A DNA stretch of 26,798 bases, taken from the IMG/VR virus record IMGVR_UViG_3300038424_000267, positions 1 to 26,798 of that record; one strand, 5' to 3'. Below, in pieces: positions 24,867-26,798 of this stretch (positions are counted from its first letter, which is position 1; every line of letters starts with the position of its first letter). A program made the translations under genes and the position numbers. The notes beneath the pieces are model-generated. The model made no database searches. It was not told the DNA's origin and saw nothing but the letters and a program-made list of their open reading frames with translations. Source of the stretch: a virus.

Positions 24867-25636
24867 TCGATGATATTGTTACTTGTGTGATTCCTACTTC
24901 ACCCGTGCCTTCACATCCATCTACCACCATCATCGAGAAGACCATTCAATCTATCCGATTCCATTTGCCGGAATCCCGAATTATTGTGATGGCAGATGGC
25001 GTGCGTCCGCAGGTGGAACACCGTAGAGCACAGTACGAAGAATACAAAAATCAACTCAGCAAAAGACTTCTCGAATATGGTCGTATAGAAATGGCTGTTT
25101 TCGATCAGCCGACTCAGCAGGCGTGGATGTTGCGAGAGACTTTGAAAAAGATTACCACGCCTCTTGTATTGTTCATTGAACACGATACATATCTGCCCAC
25201 GATTCAGAATCCCCGAGATGACGGAAGCATTCATCCTGAAGACTGTGCTTTTGCATGGCAAGACATCGCGGATGTCATCACATACAATAAAGTGAACATG
25301 GTTCGTTTCTATCTATGGGAGAAGATTTGGCATGAGCACGAACACCTCATGCATGGCCGTTTGACACAGGGTAATTCTACTTTCATTAAGACAACACAAT
25401 ACTCGCAATGGCCGAACATGGGCTCCGCAAACTTCTATCGTGAAATTCTATCAAGACATTTTCAACCCACCGAACGCAAGATGATTGAGATAGGCATGTA
25501 TGGCCCAGTGGCGAACACGCCATGGGAAACTTTTCGAATCTCTATTTATTACCCTGAACCCAATGCGCGGCGATTCTATCACATGAATGCACGAGTTGAT
25601 TCTGTTACAGGTATTCGTGATCCTGCTGAATGGTAA
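24863..25636 (+). CDS. GT-A type glycosyltransferase (GT2-like)
   Basis: 257 residues; the ATG at 24863 overlaps the previous stop (ATGA) and follows GAGGAGAGG. The N-terminus (IVTCVIPTSPVPSHPSTTIIEKTIQSIRFHLPESRIIVMADGVRPQ) is the nucleotide-sugar-binding start of a GT-A fold. LVLFIEHDTYLPT carries an EHD at the place of the metal-binding DxD. Later segments NMGSANFYREILSRHF and MIEIGMYGPVANTPWETFRISIYYP complete a single GT-A domain. Third enzyme of the cluster; acceptor unknown. Confidence 0.75.
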   Translation: MIDDIVTCVIPTSPVPSHPSTTIIEKTIQSIRFHLPESRIIVMADGVRPQVEHRRAQYEEYKNQLSKRLLEYGRIEMAVFDQPTQQAWMLRETLKKITTPLVLFIEHDTYLPTIQNPRDDGSIHPEDCAFAWQDIADVITYNKVNMVRFYLWEKIWHEHEHLMHGRLTQGNSTFIKTTQYSQWPNMGSANFYREILSRHFQPTERKMIEIGMYGPVANTPWETFRISIYYPEPNARRFYHMNARVDSVTGIRDPAEW

Positions 25637-25644
25637 AATAAACA

Positions 25645-25971
25645 ATGGCTGACAACATTTTCGGATTCTCCCCCAATTGGCTATATGGCCAGCAAAACGC
25701 GGGCCTTGGTATCTATATCGCGCCCGGAGAGATAAATACTGTGCTGTATCTGGGCGGAGAGTTTTCTGTGCCCGCCAATGCCACAACATATTTTTGGGTA
25801 ACAAGCGGCGGGCAGATTCAATCTGGTTCAAGCCTTCCATTTGGATGCTATCCTATTGCAAAAGTAATCTCAGGAAACGTTGCAACAGGCAATCGAAGTC
25901 AGTTTTTCAGTCAGGCGGTAGATACATCGCCCGGAATTCTGAGTATCACGGATTTGAGAACCAATGTCTAA
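25645..25971 (+). CDS. Hypothetical protein, probable virion component, 108 residues
   Basis: ATG at 25645, eight bases after the previous stop; weak ribosome binding site. Beta-rich with Gly/Ser/Asn turns (NWLYGQQNAGLGIYIAPGEINTVLYLGGEFSVPANATTYFWVTSGGQIQSGSSLPFGCYPIAKVISG...). Short all-beta proteins of this kind occur as C-terminal or free-standing parts of phage tail or baseplate proteins. It lies among glycosyltransferases, so it could be their acceptor; that is speculation. It overlaps the next gene by eight bases. Confidence 0.65.
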   Translation: MADNIFGFSPNWLYGQQNAGLGIYIAPGEINTVLYLGGEFSVPANATTYFWVTSGGQIQSGSSLPFGCYPIAKVISGNVATGNRSQFFSQAVDTSPGILSITDLRTNV

Positions 25972-26710
25972 AGTCTCGCTTGTTTTAGCTACATACCATC
26001 ATGCTCCGTATTTGGAAAAGACTCTTTTTTCCATTGTCAACCAGACACGAAAACCGGATCAGATTGTTGTGGTAGAAGACGGGGACGATGACGGGGGTGC
26101 TACATTTGCAGTATGTGAGAAATGGAAGACGGCTCTCCATATTGAACACTATCGGCGGGTAAATCGTCCCAAGTTGGTGTATTCAAACCAAGCGATCCCT
26201 TTGAACTGCGCCATTAAGATAGCGACCGGCAAAATCCTGCTCATTCATGACGACGCCTGCATGTTCACTAAACCCACTGATATAGAAAATCTGGTGCGCC
26301 CGGTCGAAGAGAACCCCAATGTAACTACCTACGCCGTGGTGAAACATCTTGACCGCAATGGACAAAATCCCGGTATAGAGTTCAAAGACGCTAACGGAAT
26401 TCCGACTTTTTGGAATTATCGCGGGCAAGCCATTCGTAGAGATGTTGTAGTAGTCATGGGTGGTATTGAAGAATCGTGGATCGGATACGGCGGGGATGAC
26501 TGCAATTTTCGGGAACGACTTGTGCGATGGAATAATGGGATAATGGAGTCTCGACGTATGTTTGACGTGGAAATATACCATCAGTGGCATCCACAGGGTA
26601 GAACAGATGCAGAGTTGCCCATCTATCATGAAAACTCGCGGCGATATGAACGCCTGTCTGCTCAAATGATTGCCAATGAAGGCAGGGATTGGGGAAATCT
26701 AAATTCATGA
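25964..26710 (+). CDS. Glycosyltransferase family 2 protein
   Basis: 248 residues; ATG at 25964 overlapping the previous stop. The N-terminus VSLVLATYHHAPYLEKTLFSIVNQTRKPDQIVVVEDGDDDGG is the canonical GT2 start. ALNCAIKIATG-like segment (PLNCAIKIATGKILLIHDDACMF) brings the DD pair in place of DxD. VVVMGGIEESWIGYGGDDCNFRERLVRW contains the downstream GGxDxxF-type acceptor/catalytic motif (YGGDDCNF). Complete single-domain enzyme. It overlaps the next start (ATGA), so the cluster continues beyond the window. Confidence 0.87.
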   Translation: MSKVSLVLATYHHAPYLEKTLFSIVNQTRKPDQIVVVEDGDDDGGATFAVCEKWKTALHIEHYRRVNRPKLVYSNQAIPLNCAIKIATGKILLIHDDACMFTKPTDIENLVRPVEENPNVTTYAVVKHLDRNGQNPGIEFKDANGIPTFWNYRGQAIRRDVVVVMGGIEESWIGYGGDDCNFRERLVRWNNGIMESRRMFDVEIYHQWHPQGRTDAELPIYHENSRRYERLSAQMIANEGRDWGNLNS

Positions 26711-26798
26711 GCAAGCCTGTGATTTTGCTTATTTCCTGTTGCGTGGATATCCGCACCCATGATGCGATTCGAAAGACGTGGGGAGCTAATAGTTCCAT
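26707..26798 (+). CDS. GT31-like galactosyltransferase, 5' fragment (runs off the window)
   Basis: Thirty codons are visible: MSKPVILLISCCVDIRTHDAIRKTWGANSS. A hydrophobic strand followed by R...AIRKTWG is the characteristic start of the beta-1,3-galactosyltransferase family (GT31). The start overlaps the previous stop (ATGA). The remaining part, including any DxD motif, lies outside the window, so the call rests on one motif. Confidence 0.55.
   Translation, partial: MSKPVILLISCCVDIRTHDAIRKTWGANSS

Noticed and set aside
1-26798. CRISPR array or alternative genetic code
   Set aside because: No regularly spaced direct repeats were seen, and TAA, TAG and TGA all act as ordinary stops in clear genes.

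Overview
This window is part of the genome of a tailed double-stranded DNA phage (Caudoviricetes). All recognisable genes lie on the + strand. They include a large terminase, a portal, a candidate scaffold, a major capsid protein, a beta-helix tail protein and a second virion adhesin-like protein. The genes are tightly packed, with many start/stop overlaps. The host cannot be named from the sequence. Base composition is moderate, start codons and Shine-Dalgarno sites are bacterial, and promoters are of the sigma-70 type.

Layout. (1) 1-1259: the end of an endonuclease VII-like gene, a 52-residue ORF, and a 454-base non-coding control region that ends in a near-consensus promoter (TTGACA, 17 bases, TAGAAT). 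The 9-mer GGGACCCAA occurs three times there, and the core GGGACCCA a fourth time. (2) 1260-5889: a stable-RNA array of 28 tRNA genes covering 18 amino acids (I find none for Gly or Pro), every one with an encoded CCA end. Between the tRNAs lie short AT-rich linkers, several structured spacers that are not tRNAs, two HNH endonuclease genes, one small ORF, and at 4284-4543 a compact bacterial-type RNase P RNA. (3) 6027-12378: a histidine-phosphatase-like gene, two endonuclease VII genes, tail/adhesion proteins and several small proteins. (4) 12381-20802: terminase, portal, a small gene, a Pro/Val-rich candidate scaffold, and a major capsid gene split into four exons by three group I introns. 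(5) 20803-22955: structured leaders and small unknown genes ending at a strong intrinsic terminator. (6) 22961-26798: a glycosyltransferase cluster (GT-B, exostosin-like, two GT-A, and a truncated GT31-like gene) with one small unknown gene among them.

How it works together. The array probably gives the phage a nearly complete tRNA set during infection. The phage RNase P RNA sits among its own potential substrates and could process their 5' ends, presumably with a host RNase P protein because none is encoded here. Mobile introns and endonucleases are very frequent: seven endonuclease genes, three intron ribozymes, and very similar promoters in front of the array, one HNH gene and both intron-borne endonucleases. 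The glycosyltransferases probably decorate virion proteins, the host surface or modified DNA bases; the sequence does not say which.

Strongest observations: the phage-encoded RNase P RNA; the capsid gene whose 350-residue product appears only after removal of three introns; a tRNA-Arg carrying two anticodon-like arms (CCU and UCU); and paired leader hairpins with covarying stems and loops complementary to the downstream ribosome binding sites. All structures and homologies were worked out by eye; no database or folding program was run.
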